Below are positions 16,577-24,928 of a DNA stretch of 64,000 nt, one piece after another (the stretch's first letter is position 1; each line of letters starts with the position of its first letter). Origin of the DNA: Cognatazoarcus sp050303815 (lineage in GTDB: Bacteria; Pseudomonadota; Gammaproteobacteria; Burkholderiales; Rhodocyclaceae); assembly GCA_050303815.1 (NCBI GenBank), contig JBNLCM010000126.1, forward strand, positions 7,288 to 71,287, in the 5' to 3' direction. Position numbers and translations under genes: made by a program. Below the pieces are notes generated by a model. That model did not search any database. It was not told the DNA's origin and saw only the letters and a list, made by a program, of their open reading frames with translations.

Positions 16577-17482
16577 ATGTCAGTCAAGTTCGCCACCCGC
16601 GTGGGCGTTGTCGCGCTGGCACTGCTCGGTTGCGTGCCCCCGGTCGCCGCGGCAGACACGGCCGCAAGCCGGATGCAGGCGCAGGCAATCGACGTCAGCC
16701 AGCTCGAGAAGCGCTTCGCATCCGTCGGTACCCTGCTCACCAAGTCATCGGCCGCCAAGCAGATCGAGGCCAGCGGCGAACCCGAGTCGATGCGGCGCCA
16801 CGCGGAAGCCAAGCAACTCTACCAGCAGGCGCAGGAAGCTTTTTCGGCCGGCGACCTCGAGAGTGCCTCGCGGCTGCTGTCGGAAGCGAGCGTGACGATG
16901 TTTTCAGCGGTCAGGACTGCCGCGCCCGAGCGCATCAGTTCGCAAAAGGCCCAGGCCGATTTCAACAACAAGCTCGAAAGCGTAAAGGCCCTGCTGGCCG
17001 CCCAGAAACGGATCAGCGAAGAAAAATCCAACGTCAAGGGCGCGGCGGACAGTGCGCGGCAGATCGAGGAATTGCTGGCCGAAGCGCAGCAGAAGGCGCA
17101 GGCCAATCAGCTTACGGAAGCCCGTGCGACGCTCGAGCGTGCCTACCTGATGGCGAAAGCTTCGATCAGCTCGATGCGGACCGGCGACACGCTGGTCAGG
17201 TCGCTCAATTTTGCCAGCAAGGAAGAGGAATACCACTACGAGCTCGACCGCAACGACACGCACCAGATGTTGATCAAGGTGCTGGTCGAGGAGCGCCGGC
17301 AGGCCAATCCGTCGATGGACGAACGGATGAAGGCGTTTCTGGAGCGGGCGGGCCAGTTACGCGGACAGGCTGAATCCAGCGCCTCGCGCGGTGACTATGG
17401 CGGCGCCATCGAGTTGCTCGAAACCTCGACCGCCGAGCTCGTCAAAGCGATTCGCAACGCCGGAATCTACATTCCGGGCTGA
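16577..17482 (+). CDS. Exported helical protein of unknown function in the cytochrome cluster
   Basis: A 301-residue protein with a signal peptide ending AAA (about residue 25) and an otherwise almost wholly helical, Ala/Glu/Lys/Gln-rich sequence. TPR-like phrases occur near residues 70-105 (EAKQLYQQAQEAFSAGDLES) and 165-200 (EAQQKAQANQLTEARATLERAY), with a third, SRGDYGGAIELLETS, near 275. No heme motif is present and I do not recognise a named family. A GGAGG-like Shine-Dalgarno precedes the ATG. A triheme cytochrome gene starts 18 bp downstream, so it probably belongs to the same transcript and may be a periplasmic scaffold; this is inference. Confidence 0.75.
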   Translation: MSVKFATRVGVVALALLGCVPPVAAADTAASRMQAQAIDVSQLEKRFASVGTLLTKSSAAKQIEASGEPESMRRHAEAKQLYQQAQEAFSAGDLESASRLLSEASVTMFSAVRTAAPERISSQKAQADFNNKLESVKALLAAQKRISEEKSNVKGAADSARQIEELLAEAQQKAQANQLTEARATLERAYLMAKASISSMRTGDTLVRSLNFASKEEEYHYELDRNDTHQMLIKVLVEERRQANPSMDERMKAFLERAGQLRGQAESSASRGDYGGAIELLETSTAELVKAIRNAGIYIPG

Positions 17483-17500
17483 CAGGAGGCCGCCGTCTTA

Positions 17501-18124
17501 GTGAGCTTGCGAAGCCTGACCCTCATCGCCCTGATCCTTTCGCTGTGGTTCGTGGCGTCGCCTGCCAGTGCCGGGCATTGGGACAATCTCAAGCAAGACG
17601 GCGTGCACGATCCGGATGGCCCCGGCATCAAGCTCCTGCAGCAGCCCGGCGAAGCATTGAAGAACCTGCCGCCGGACAGCGCCGGCAACCAGGTACATTG
17701 GATCCGAGCCCTGCGCGAGGGCGTCATCTCGCCGCGCCCCTATATCGATCCGGCGTTCAAGGACCGCAGGCTCGACAAGGATGTCTACCTGGACCTCTAC
17801 GGCAGCATGCCCTCCGTGCGCTTTCCGCACAAGGCGCATACCGAGTGGCTGGACTGCACGAACTGCCACGACCAGATCTTTCTGCCGAAGCGCAACGCCA
17901 ACAAGATCAGCATGTTCCTGATCCTGCAGGGACAGCAGTGCGGCATCTGCCACGGCGCGGTGGCCTTCCCGCTGACCGAATGCAGGCGCTGCCATTCGAT
18001 GGACAACAACGAAGCGCAGCGCCGGGTGGCCGCCCTCGAGGCCGAAGAGCGACGTGCGGCCGCTCAGGCGACTACACCAGGCAAGGGCGCGGGCGGCATG
18101 GCCGCGGATGGGAACAGCAAGTGA
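17501..18124 (+). CDS. c7-type triheme cytochrome (HTEWLDCTNCH group)
   Basis: A 207-residue exported protein. After a signal peptide ending SPASA, the first half has the DGVHDPD...LLQQP...LP lead-in also found in the fusion protein at 15299. Then come FPHKAHTEWLDCTNCH, CGICH and CRRCH (about residues 105-168). The last 35 residues are a charged, Ala-rich helix. It starts with GTG at 17501, supported by an AGGAGG Shine-Dalgarno 11 bases upstream, and its stop overlaps the next ATG by one base. Likely a periplasmic electron shuttle partnering the 18124 product. Confidence 0.87.
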   Translation: MSLRSLTLIALILSLWFVASPASAGHWDNLKQDGVHDPDGPGIKLLQQPGEALKNLPPDSAGNQVHWIRALREGVISPRPYIDPAFKDRRLDKDVYLDLYGSMPSVRFPHKAHTEWLDCTNCHDQIFLPKRNANKISMFLILQGQQCGICHGAVAFPLTECRRCHSMDNNEAQRRVAALEAEERRAAAQATTPGKGAGGMAADGNSK

Positions 18125-18528
18125 TGCGCACTGCCCGTGCTCGCCGCAATGCGTACCGGACGCTGGCGAGCCTGCTCGTCACGCTGGCGATCTTGAGCCC
18201 TCCCAGCCCGGGCCGGGCCGAATACGCGGACGTGGTGCTGAACCGGGTGGCGGAAAAGGAAGGCATGCGGCCGGTCGTGTTTCCGCACTGGTTCCATCGC
18301 ATCCGCTTCCGCTGCAAGGTCTGCCATGCCGAACTGGGCTTCAAGATGCGCGCCGGCTCGAATCTGGTCACGATGGGCGACATCATCGAGGGCCGCTTCT
18401 GCGGAGCCTGCCACAACGGCGAGATCGCCTGGGCGCCGGAAAACTGTGACCTGTGCCATTCGGGCAAGCCGGGGCTGCCGCCCGGGATATTCGGAGGACA
18501 TGAGACCAATGGCCCTGGCTTCTGGTAG
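18124..18528 (+). CDS. c7-type triheme cytochrome, paralog of the 14871 product
   Basis: A 134-residue exported cytochrome with signal peptide (ending GRA), then EYADVV, FPHWFHRIRFRCKVCH, FCGACHNG and CDLCHSGKPG, giving three hemes. It matches the 14871 product over nearly its whole mature length. Each copy pairs with an HT-WL-C-NCH type partner (15299 or 17501) in opposite order, so a two-gene module appears to have been duplicated. The ATG at 18124 shares its A with the previous stop. Its end overlaps the NHL-type gene at 18509 by about 20 bases. Confidence 0.85.
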   Translation: MRTARARRNAYRTLASLLVTLAILSPPSPGRAEYADVVLNRVAEKEGMRPVVFPHWFHRIRFRCKVCHAELGFKMRAGSNLVTMGDIIEGRFCGACHNGEIAWAPENCDLCHSGKPGLPPGIFGGHETNGPGFW

Positions 18529-19438
18529 CACGCTGCGCTGCCTCGCCATTGCGCTCGCGCTATCGGGCGGACCGCTCGCCGCGCGATCGGTACAGGGCGC
18601 GGAATCCGGCGACGGGCTGCTGGTGCGCGAGGAGATGCTGGGCGCCGGCACCCTCTTCCCGCTGCCCGGCAGCAAGCGCGCGTTTGCCGGCTTCATGCAG
18701 GTCACAGCCCTCGCCGGCGAGGACCAGACGCTTTTCGTCGGCGACACCGGCGGGCGGAGCGTCTACCGCGTGGACCTCGCGTCGCGCCAGTTGGCACCGA
18801 TACACGGTGCGCGAGGCCCCGGCCTGCGCATCCGCAGCGGGGCGGCGGGCAGTTGGTACCTGCTGCAGGGCGATCCGCAGCAAGTGCTCGAACTCGGGCC
18901 CGACGGCGGTCGGCGGGCGCGCTATTCGAGCATCGAATTCACCCGCGCGGTAGACGTCGTGCGCGTGCCCAGCGGCACTCTGACATGGGTGTTCGAGTTT
19001 TCCGGCGGCATCCACGAATTCTCGCCCAACGGGATCTGGCATCGCGCACTGCGCGCGCTGGACGAGCGTGGAGTGACGATACAGGCCGCCGCCGCAGGAC
19101 CGGAGTCGACCTTCGTGCTCGACCGCAGCTGCGAGTGCGTGATCGAGATCGACTCGAACGGCCTGCCGCTGCGCATGATCGGATCGGGCGAACTGACGCT
19201 GGCGAACGATCTGGCGGTGGACCACTACGGCCGGCTGTGGCTGACGACCTACGATCGCAGCACGCTGCTGTTCATTCCCGGCGACGGTGAGGCCACGCCG
19301 ATCGATCTGCGCGCGATCGGTATAAACCAGGTGTCGGCGCTGACGATCGTAGACGATCGGCTCTTTCTGGCCGATCCCACCACCGGCCAGATCACGGTCT
19401 TCAGCCTGCTTCCACCCAGGGCCGGAGCCGCCCATTGA
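18509..19438 (+). CDS. Exported NHL/propeller-type protein
   Basis: About 309 residues: an N-terminal signal segment (LRCLAIALALSGG), then beta-propeller-like blades with DQTLFVGDTGGRSVYRVDL, GSWYLLQGDPQQVLEL, ESTFVLDRSCECVIEID, GRLWLTTYDRSTLLFI and DRLFLADPTTGQITVF. The blades are more degenerate than in the NHL proteins at 9272 and 19435. ATG 18509 is chosen because GGAGGA ends 10 bases before it; ATG 18500 is in frame but too close to that site. It overlaps the 18124 gene and its own stop overlaps the TTG start of the next gene, so it sits inside a tightly coupled operon. Function unknown; an extracytoplasmic scaffold is likely. Confidence 0.75.
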   Translation: MALASGSTLRCLAIALALSGGPLAARSVQGAESGDGLLVREEMLGAGTLFPLPGSKRAFAGFMQVTALAGEDQTLFVGDTGGRSVYRVDLASRQLAPIHGARGPGLRIRSGAAGSWYLLQGDPQQVLELGPDGGRRARYSSIEFTRAVDVVRVPSGTLTWVFEFSGGIHEFSPNGIWHRALRALDERGVTIQAAAAGPESTFVLDRSCECVIEIDSNGLPLRMIGSGELTLANDLAVDHYGRLWLTTYDRSTLLFIPGDGEATPIDLRAIGINQVSALTIVDDRLFLADPTTGQITVFSLLPPRAGAAH

Positions 19439-20505
19439 ACTCCGGCCTCGCGAGGTTCCTCGCCGCCGCGCTGCTCGGCTTGGCCTTGGCGGGCTGCGGA
19501 TCGGCGCCCGCCCGGCTGCATTTCGGCGTCGGCGACGACCCGGCGATGAGCCGCAGGATGTGGCCGGCCAGCCCGGAGATCCCGCGCTACCAGTTTGCCG
19601 GCGAACTTTTCGGCGAGAGCAACTTCGTCAGGGACGAGAGCTCGGAGGGCGCCTTGACGCGCTTCTTCCGCTGGCTCGTCGGACTTGGCGGAGAACGCCC
19701 GACTTCACTGCAGCGACCCCAGGGGGTGGCGATCGACAGCGCCGGTCGCATCATCGTCAGCGACGTCAGCCGTGCCGCGGTCTTCGTCTTCGACACCGTG
19801 GCGGGCGAGCTCCGTGTGCTCGAATACGCTGCCGGCAATCGCCGCTTCGTTGCGCCGATCGGTGTCGCCAGCGACACCGACGGGACGTTCTGGGTCGCGG
19901 ACGCCGAGCTCGGCCTGATCGCGCATCTGGATCCGGCCGGCACGACATTCGCCCCGATCGGCGAAGGGCGCCTAGCGCGCCCGACGGGTCTGGCCAAAGA
20001 CCCGACCAGCGGCCATCTGTTCGTATCGGACACCCACGGCCATGCGGTGCTGGAATTCGCCCCCGACGGCACGCTGCTGCGAACGATCGGCCAACGCGGC
20101 GACGCCGAGGGCAGCTTCAACTATCCGACGCACCTGAGTATTCGCGACGGCATGCTATACGTCACGGACACGATGAACAGCCGGGTACAAATCCTGCGTA
20201 CCGACAACGGGGAATTCGTCCGCACAGTGGGCCGCCGTGGCTTGTACACGGGCAACCTGGTACGTCCCAAGGGCGTCGCCAGCGACAGCGACGGAAACAT
20301 CTACGTCGTCGAGTCCCTCTACGACAACCTTCTGATATTCAACGAGCAGGGGCAGTTCCTGATGCCGATCGGGGGCACCGGACAAGACATCGGGCAGTTC
20401 TACCTGCCGTCGGGCATCGCGGTCGATGACAACAACAGGATATTCATCGCAGACACATTCAATGGACGGGTCGCGATTTTCCAGTATTTGGGAAACAACC
20501 AATAA
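19435..20505 (+). CDS. NHL-repeat beta-propeller lipoprotein
   Basis: A 356-residue protein with a textbook lipobox (LLGLALAGC, Cys at about 21) followed by about six NHL blades: LQRPQGVAIDSAGRIIVSD, FVAPIGVASDTDGTFWVAD, LARPTGLAKD, FNYPTHLSIRDGMLYVTD, LVRPKGVASDSDGNIYVVE and FYLPSGIAVDDNNRIFIAD. It is paralogous to the protein at 9272, sharing the PRYxF...ELF lead-in and blade order. The start is TTG at 19435, overlapping the preceding TGA; the lipobox position confirms it. The 11-heme cytochrome gene begins two bases after the stop. Probable periplasmic-side anchored propeller, role unknown. Confidence 0.87.
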   Translation: MNSGLARFLAAALLGLALAGCGSAPARLHFGVGDDPAMSRRMWPASPEIPRYQFAGELFGESNFVRDESSEGALTRFFRWLVGLGGERPTSLQRPQGVAIDSAGRIIVSDVSRAAVFVFDTVAGELRVLEYAAGNRRFVAPIGVASDTDGTFWVADAELGLIAHLDPAGTTFAPIGEGRLARPTGLAKDPTSGHLFVSDTHGHAVLEFAPDGTLLRTIGQRGDAEGSFNYPTHLSIRDGMLYVTDTMNSRVQILRTDNGEFVRTVGRRGLYTGNLVRPKGVASDSDGNIYVVESLYDNLLIFNEQGQFLMPIGGTGQDIGQFYLPSGIAVDDNNRIFIADTFNGRVAIFQYLGNNQ

Positions 20506-20506
20506 G

Positions 20507-23104
20507 ATGAAACCGGTCGGCTTGCTCGCTGCCCTCTTCCTGGTCCTCGCATCGAGTGGTGCATGGGCCGCCAAGGTCTCGGATATCCGTGCCACCAAGC
20601 ACAATTTTTCCGCGACCGAGGTCGGCCGCACCACTGGCACCGCGCCGAGCAGGAACGTGGTCGCCAACAGCGAGACCGAGGTCTGCGTCTTCTGCCACAC
20701 GCCTCACTCGGCCAATGCAACCGCACCGGCGCCGCTGTGGAACCGGCAACTCGGCACCACGGCTTACACGCCGTACACTTCGTCCAGCCTCGACGCCGAG
20801 GCGATCCGCGGCTTGGCGCTCGAACAACCGGGGGGCAGTTCCAAGCTTTGCCTGTCCTGCCACGACGGCACGCTGGCGATCGGCAACGTCAATGTCAAAG
20901 CCGGCCAGACCGATGTCTCGATTTCGATGTCGGGTACGGCCGCCGACGGCTCGATGCCGGCCGGCAGCGGCACCACCACCGGCTTCACCCGCGACCTGGG
21001 CGTGGACCTGACCAACGATCACCCGATCTCGGTCACCTATGACAGCGCCCTGGCGGCCCGCGACGGCGAACTGCGCCAGGTGGACGCGCAGCAGCGCTGG
21101 CCCGCCGGCGACGGCTCGATCGTCGGCGTGCGCTCGGCCGGCTTCAAGCCGGCCGTCCCGCTGGAGCCGACCGGCAGCGTCGGCGAGGGCCAGGTGCAAT
21201 GCGCGAGCTGCCACGATCCGCACCTCTACGACAGTGAGGAGCCGACCAAGGGGCCGCAGAAATTCCTGCGCCAGAACCGCTTCCAGGAAGTCCAGCCGAC
21301 CGACACCCACGCCCCGGACTCGGACATCATCTGCCTGTCCTGCCACGACAAGAACCAGGGTAACGGCAGTTGGGCGTTCTCGGTGCACGCCAACGAGCTC
21401 ACCGCCGACGAGACCTACAAGGCCGCCTCGGCCAGCCTGCGCGAGTTTCCCTCCAGCCAGCCGGTCTGGAAGGCCGCCTGCCTGAACTGCCACGACACCC
21501 ATACCGTGCAGGGTTCGCGCCGGCTGCTGCGCGAGGGCACCGACAGCATCGCGACGCCGAAGGCCGGCGGCAACCCGGCGCTGGAGGAAACCTGCTACCA
21601 GTGCCACACAACCACCGCTGCCAGCGTGGTCAATACCGCCAACGGTACCGTGCCGAACATCAAGAGCGACTTCGGCCTGCTCCGCCACATGCCGATCAGG
21701 TCCGCCGAACAGCCGGCGGGCGAAGAGCGCCACGACATCAACGCCAACTTCAGCGGCAGCTTCGTCGACTGCACGAGCGGCACCTCGGCCTGCGGCAAGG
21801 ACCTGATCGAGCCCCGTACGACGCTCGGCCTAACCAATCTCGACAATCGGCACGCCGAGTGCACCGACTGCCACAACCCGCACCGCATCATCCGCAGCAA
21901 CAACGGCCTGCCGGGCACGCTGACCCAGGGCAATACCTCGTCCGATTCGAGGGCCACGCACAATCACGCCGCACCGCACACGAACGTGATTTCCGGCGCC
22001 TTGCGCGGCCAGTGGGGTGTCGAGCCGATGTACGGCGGCAGCTCGTTCTTCTCGCTTCCGAGCAGCTACATCGTGAAGCGCGGCGACCCCGGCGCGAATA
22101 CGGGCACATCCGCGACCAACACCTATGTAACGCGCGAATACCAGATCTGCCTGAAGTGCCATTCCGACTACGGCTACACCGACGACAACGTGCTGCCGAG
22201 CGGCAGCACGCGGCCAAGGCTGGACAGCGCCCCCAGCCTGACCGGCGTCAATCCGGACGGCCGCAGCAACTTCAGCCGCTACACCAACCAGGCGCGGGAA
22301 TTCCAGCCCAACGATGCGGCCGGCATCAGCGGTGCCGATCCCGCATATACGGCCAACAACAAGCGCGGCTGGCACCCGGTGATCGGCGCTACCGGCCGCG
22401 ATCTTTCGGCGCGCGGCATCAGCAGTTCTTCTCCCTGGCTGTCACCATGGACCAACAACGTCGGCACCCAGACCATGTACTGCTCGGACTGCCATGGCAG
22501 CAGCACCGGCAGCACGACCGTCGACCCGGGCGCCAACCCGTGGGGCCCGCACGGTTCGACCAACAAGTTCATTCTGAAGGGCGTGTGGGGGCCCGGCATG
22601 GGCGGCACGACGCGCGACGGCGGCCCGACGTCCAACTTCCTGTGCTTCAAGTGCCACGACCAGAGCGTCTACATCGGCCGCAACGATTCGGGGCGACGAA
22701 CCGGCTTCTACGACGGCGTCCGCGGCAAGGGCAACCTGCACAACTACCACGTCGACAAGATCGAGCACATCTACTGCAGCTGGTGTCACGTGGCGGTGCC
22801 GCACGGCTGGAAGAACAAGATGCTGCTGGTCAATCTGAACGACGTCGGTGCCGAGGCCGGCCAGGCCGGCAGCAAGGAAGTCGCGATCAACGGCAATAGC
22901 GACAACTACAGCAACGGCCCCTACTACGCGCGCGCCAAGCTGAAGGTCATCCAGTTCTCGCCCAGCGGCAACTGGGACTGGGACAACTGCGGCTCGGCCG
23001 GCAAGAGCGGCACTGACCTGATCGCCAACAGCGGGGGCGGCAGCTCGAACAACACCAACAACGGCATCGACTGGATGAAGAGCGTCTGCTCCAGCCCGCC
23101 GTGA
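20507..23104 (+). CDS. Undecaheme (11-heme) c-type cytochrome
   Basis: An exported cytochrome of about 865 residues. After the signal peptide (ending WAA) there are eleven CXXCH motifs in order: CVFCH, CLSCH, CASCH, CLSCH, CLNCH, CYQCH, CTDCH, CLKCH, CSDCH, CFKCH and CSWCH. The first about 260 residues repeat the tetraheme pattern of 10653 (TKHNF, CVFCHTPH, CLSCHDGT, NDHPI, CASCHDPH), followed by a longer multiheme region with CHDTH, HAECTDCHNPH and a cluster of free histidines. ATG 20507 immediately precedes the signal peptide; upstream in-frame residues belong to the NHL gene. Its size and position suggest a large outer-surface or periplasm-spanning cytochrome. Surface location is inferred. 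Confidence 0.88.
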   Translation: MKPVGLLAALFLVLASSGAWAAKVSDIRATKHNFSATEVGRTTGTAPSRNVVANSETEVCVFCHTPHSANATAPAPLWNRQLGTTAYTPYTSSSLDAEAIRGLALEQPGGSSKLCLSCHDGTLAIGNVNVKAGQTDVSISMSGTAADGSMPAGSGTTTGFTRDLGVDLTNDHPISVTYDSALAARDGELRQVDAQQRWPAGDGSIVGVRSAGFKPAVPLEPTGSVGEGQVQCASCHDPHLYDSEEPTKGPQKFLRQNRFQEVQPTDTHAPDSDIICLSCHDKNQGNGSWAFSVHANELTADETYKAASASLREFPSSQPVWKAACLNCHDTHTVQGSRRLLREGTDSIATPKAGGNPALEETCYQCHTTTAASVVNTANGTVPNIKSDFGLLRHMPIRSAEQPAGEERHDINANFSGSFVDCTSGTSACGKDLIEPRTTLGLTNLDNRHAECTDCHNPHRIIRSNNGLPGTLTQGNTSSDSRATHNHAAPHTNVISGALRGQWGVEPMYGGSSFFSLPSSYIVKRGDPGANTGTSATNTYVTREYQICLKCHSDYGYTDDNVLPSGSTRPRLDSAPSLTGVNPDGRSNFSRYTNQAREFQPNDAAGISGADPAYTANNKRGWHPVIGATGRDLSARGISSSSPWLSPWTNNVGTQTMYCSDCHGSSTGSTTVDPGANPWGPHGSTNKFILKGVWGPGMGGTTRDGGPTSNFLCFKCHDQSVYIGRNDSGRRTGFYDGVRGKGNLHNYHVDKIEHIYCSWCHVAVPHGWKNKMLLVNLNDVGAEAGQAGSKEVAINGNSDNYSNGPYYARAKLKVIQFSPSGNWDWDNCGSAGKSGTDLIANSGGGSSNNTNNGIDWMKSVCSSPP

Positions 23105-24111
23105 TCGAACAGTTCGCCCCCCGCGCCGGAGCCGGCCAGCCGGGTCCCCGCGCGCTGCTGAGCCGTCTCGGTTCGCTGAAGACCACGCTGGTGCTGCTGG
23201 CCGTGCTGGCGACGGCCATCGTGTTCGCCTACCAGTCTGAACAGTGGCGCAGTTGGCCGCTGGCGGTGCCGCTGGCGCTGCTGTCGATCAATCTGCTGGC
23301 AGCCCTGCTGAGCAATCCGGCCTTCCGGCGCCAAACCGCGCTGATCGTCTTCCATCTCGCCCTGGTGGCCCTGCTGCTGCTGATCGCGGCCGGCCGCATG
23401 ACCTATCTGAAGGGAACGCTGGAACTGACCGAAGGCGCCTGGTTCGAAGGCCGGCTGACGTCGACCGATGCGGCCCAATGGCATGCCGGCAACCTCGATC
23501 GCGTACGCTTCACCAACCTCGGCTTCACGATCGACTATGCGCGCGGCATCAAACGCGGCCCGACCCGCAACCGCGTCCAGTGGATCGACAAAGAGCAGCG
23601 CGTGCGAGAAACCTTCATCGGCGACCAGCACCCGCTGATCGTCGAGGGCTACCGCTTCTACACCAGTTTCAACAAGGGCTTCGCACCGACGTTCAGGTAC
23701 ACGCCGAGCGGCGGCGAAGCGATCGTCGGATCGGTTCATCTGCCGTCCTACCCGATCCACCTGTACGAACAGGCCCGCCAGTGGCCGCTGCCGGGGTCCA
23801 AACGCGACGTATGGATCCTGCTGGACTTCGACGAGACGATCCTGGATCCTTCGCAGCCCTCGGCGTTTCGCCTGCCCGATCGCTACAAGGTCATCGTCCG
23901 CGCGGGGGAGCGGCGCGCGGAACTCGAACCGGGGGAGTTCATCGATCTTCCGGAAGGGCGGCTGGAATTGGTCGATCTGCGTACCTGGATGGGATACAAC
24001 GTGTTCTACGACTGGACTTTGCCCTGGCTCGCCGCCACCGCCACGCTGGCGGTACTGAGCCTGGGCTGGCATTTCGCCGCCAAGTTCCAGCGCAAGGCCT
24101 GGGACGCCTGA
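23101..24111 (+). CDS. resB: ResB/Ccs1 cytochrome c synthesis protein
   Basis: A 336-residue membrane protein of System II cytochrome c maturation, which together with CcsA carries heme across the membrane and attaches it to CXXCH. Three N-terminal membrane helices (about 25-45, 55-72 and 82-98) precede a large periplasmic domain with YRFYTSFNKGFAPTFRYTPSGG and LDLRTWMGYNVFYDW-like ending, then a final helix (about 305-325), the ResB layout but short for the family. The GTG start overlaps the stop of the 11-heme gene, so it is translated together with its probable substrate. Confidence 0.87.
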   Translation: MIEQFAPRAGAGQPGPRALLSRLGSLKTTLVLLAVLATAIVFAYQSEQWRSWPLAVPLALLSINLLAALLSNPAFRRQTALIVFHLALVALLLLIAAGRMTYLKGTLELTEGAWFEGRLTSTDAAQWHAGNLDRVRFTNLGFTIDYARGIKRGPTRNRVQWIDKEQRVRETFIGDQHPLIVEGYRFYTSFNKGFAPTFRYTPSGGEAIVGSVHLPSYPIHLYEQARQWPLPGSKRDVWILLDFDETILDPSQPSAFRLPDRYKVIVRAGERRAELEPGEFIDLPEGRLELVDLRTWMGYNVFYDWTLPWLAATATLAVLSLGWHFAAKFQRKAWDA

Positions 24112-24115
24112 AGCG

Positions 24116-24928
24116 ATGGAGCGCGAACTCCAGGTACTCTGGGCGGCGGTCGTCGCCTACGTGCTGGGTGGCGTACTGGCGATCTTCGGCGTCGCGCTGG
24201 GACGGCGGCGCGGCCACTACGTGCTGGCCCTGTTGCTGATCGGCCTGCTGCTGCACACCGTGTCGCTCGGCCTGCGCTGGCAGCGGCTCGACCACGGCCC
24301 GTTCATCACGCTGTTCGAAATCCTGTCCTCCAACGTCTGGAGCCTGATGCTGATCTTCATCGTCGCCTACTGGCGCATCCCGAAGATCCGTCCCAGCGCA
24401 GCCGTCGTGATGCCGGTGTTGTTCGTGCTGATGGGCTGGCTGATGCTGTCGCACCCCGGCGAGGGTCATTTCCCGCCGACCTACCGCACGCCCTGGCTGT
24501 TCATCCATATCGGCATGGCCAAGGTCTTCCTCGGCACGACGCTGGTCGCACTGGGCATTGCCGGCGTCGTGCTGCTGCGCCGCTACGGCATCGGCCTGAA
24601 GCGCTTCGCGCAATTGCCCGGGGACGGCCGACTGGACGAACTGGCCTACCGCTTCATGGCCCTGGCCCTGGTCTTCGACACGCTGATGCTGATCACCGGC
24701 GCGATCTGGGCGCAGGACGCCTGGGGCCGCTACTGGTCCTGGGATCCGCTCGAGACCTGGTCCTTCATCACCTGGCTGCTGCTGGCCTTCGCGATCCATC
24801 TGCGGGCGACCTACCGCCCGGATCCGGTTCGCAACGCCGGCATGATCGTCGCGGTCTTCGTGCTCGCCTCCCTGACCTTCTTCGGCGTCCCGTTCGTCTC
24901 CGAGTCGCCGCACAAGGGTGCCGTATGA
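24116..24928 (+). CDS. ccsA: CcsA/ResC heme-handling cytochrome c synthesis protein
   Basis: A 270-residue protein with about eight membrane helices and the tryptophan-rich WWD heme-binding signature in GAIWAQDAWGRYWSWDPLE (about residues 200-218). Flanking histidines that can hold heme are LLHTVSLG, FIHIG and AIHLRATYR. It is the partner of ResB encoded 4 bp upstream and together they make a complete System II synthase. The stop overlaps the start of the heme-copper-like gene, making a four-gene coupled block. Confidence 0.9.
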   Translation: MERELQVLWAAVVAYVLGGVLAIFGVALGRRRGHYVLALLLIGLLLHTVSLGLRWQRLDHGPFITLFEILSSNVWSLMLIFIVAYWRIPKIRPSAAVVMPVLFVLMGWLMLSHPGEGHFPPTYRTPWLFIHIGMAKVFLGTTLVALGIAGVVLLRRYGIGLKRFAQLPGDGRLDELAYRFMALALVFDTLMLITGAIWAQDAWGRYWSWDPLETWSFITWLLLAFAIHLRATYRPDPVRNAGMIVAVFVLASLTFFGVPFVSESPHKGAV

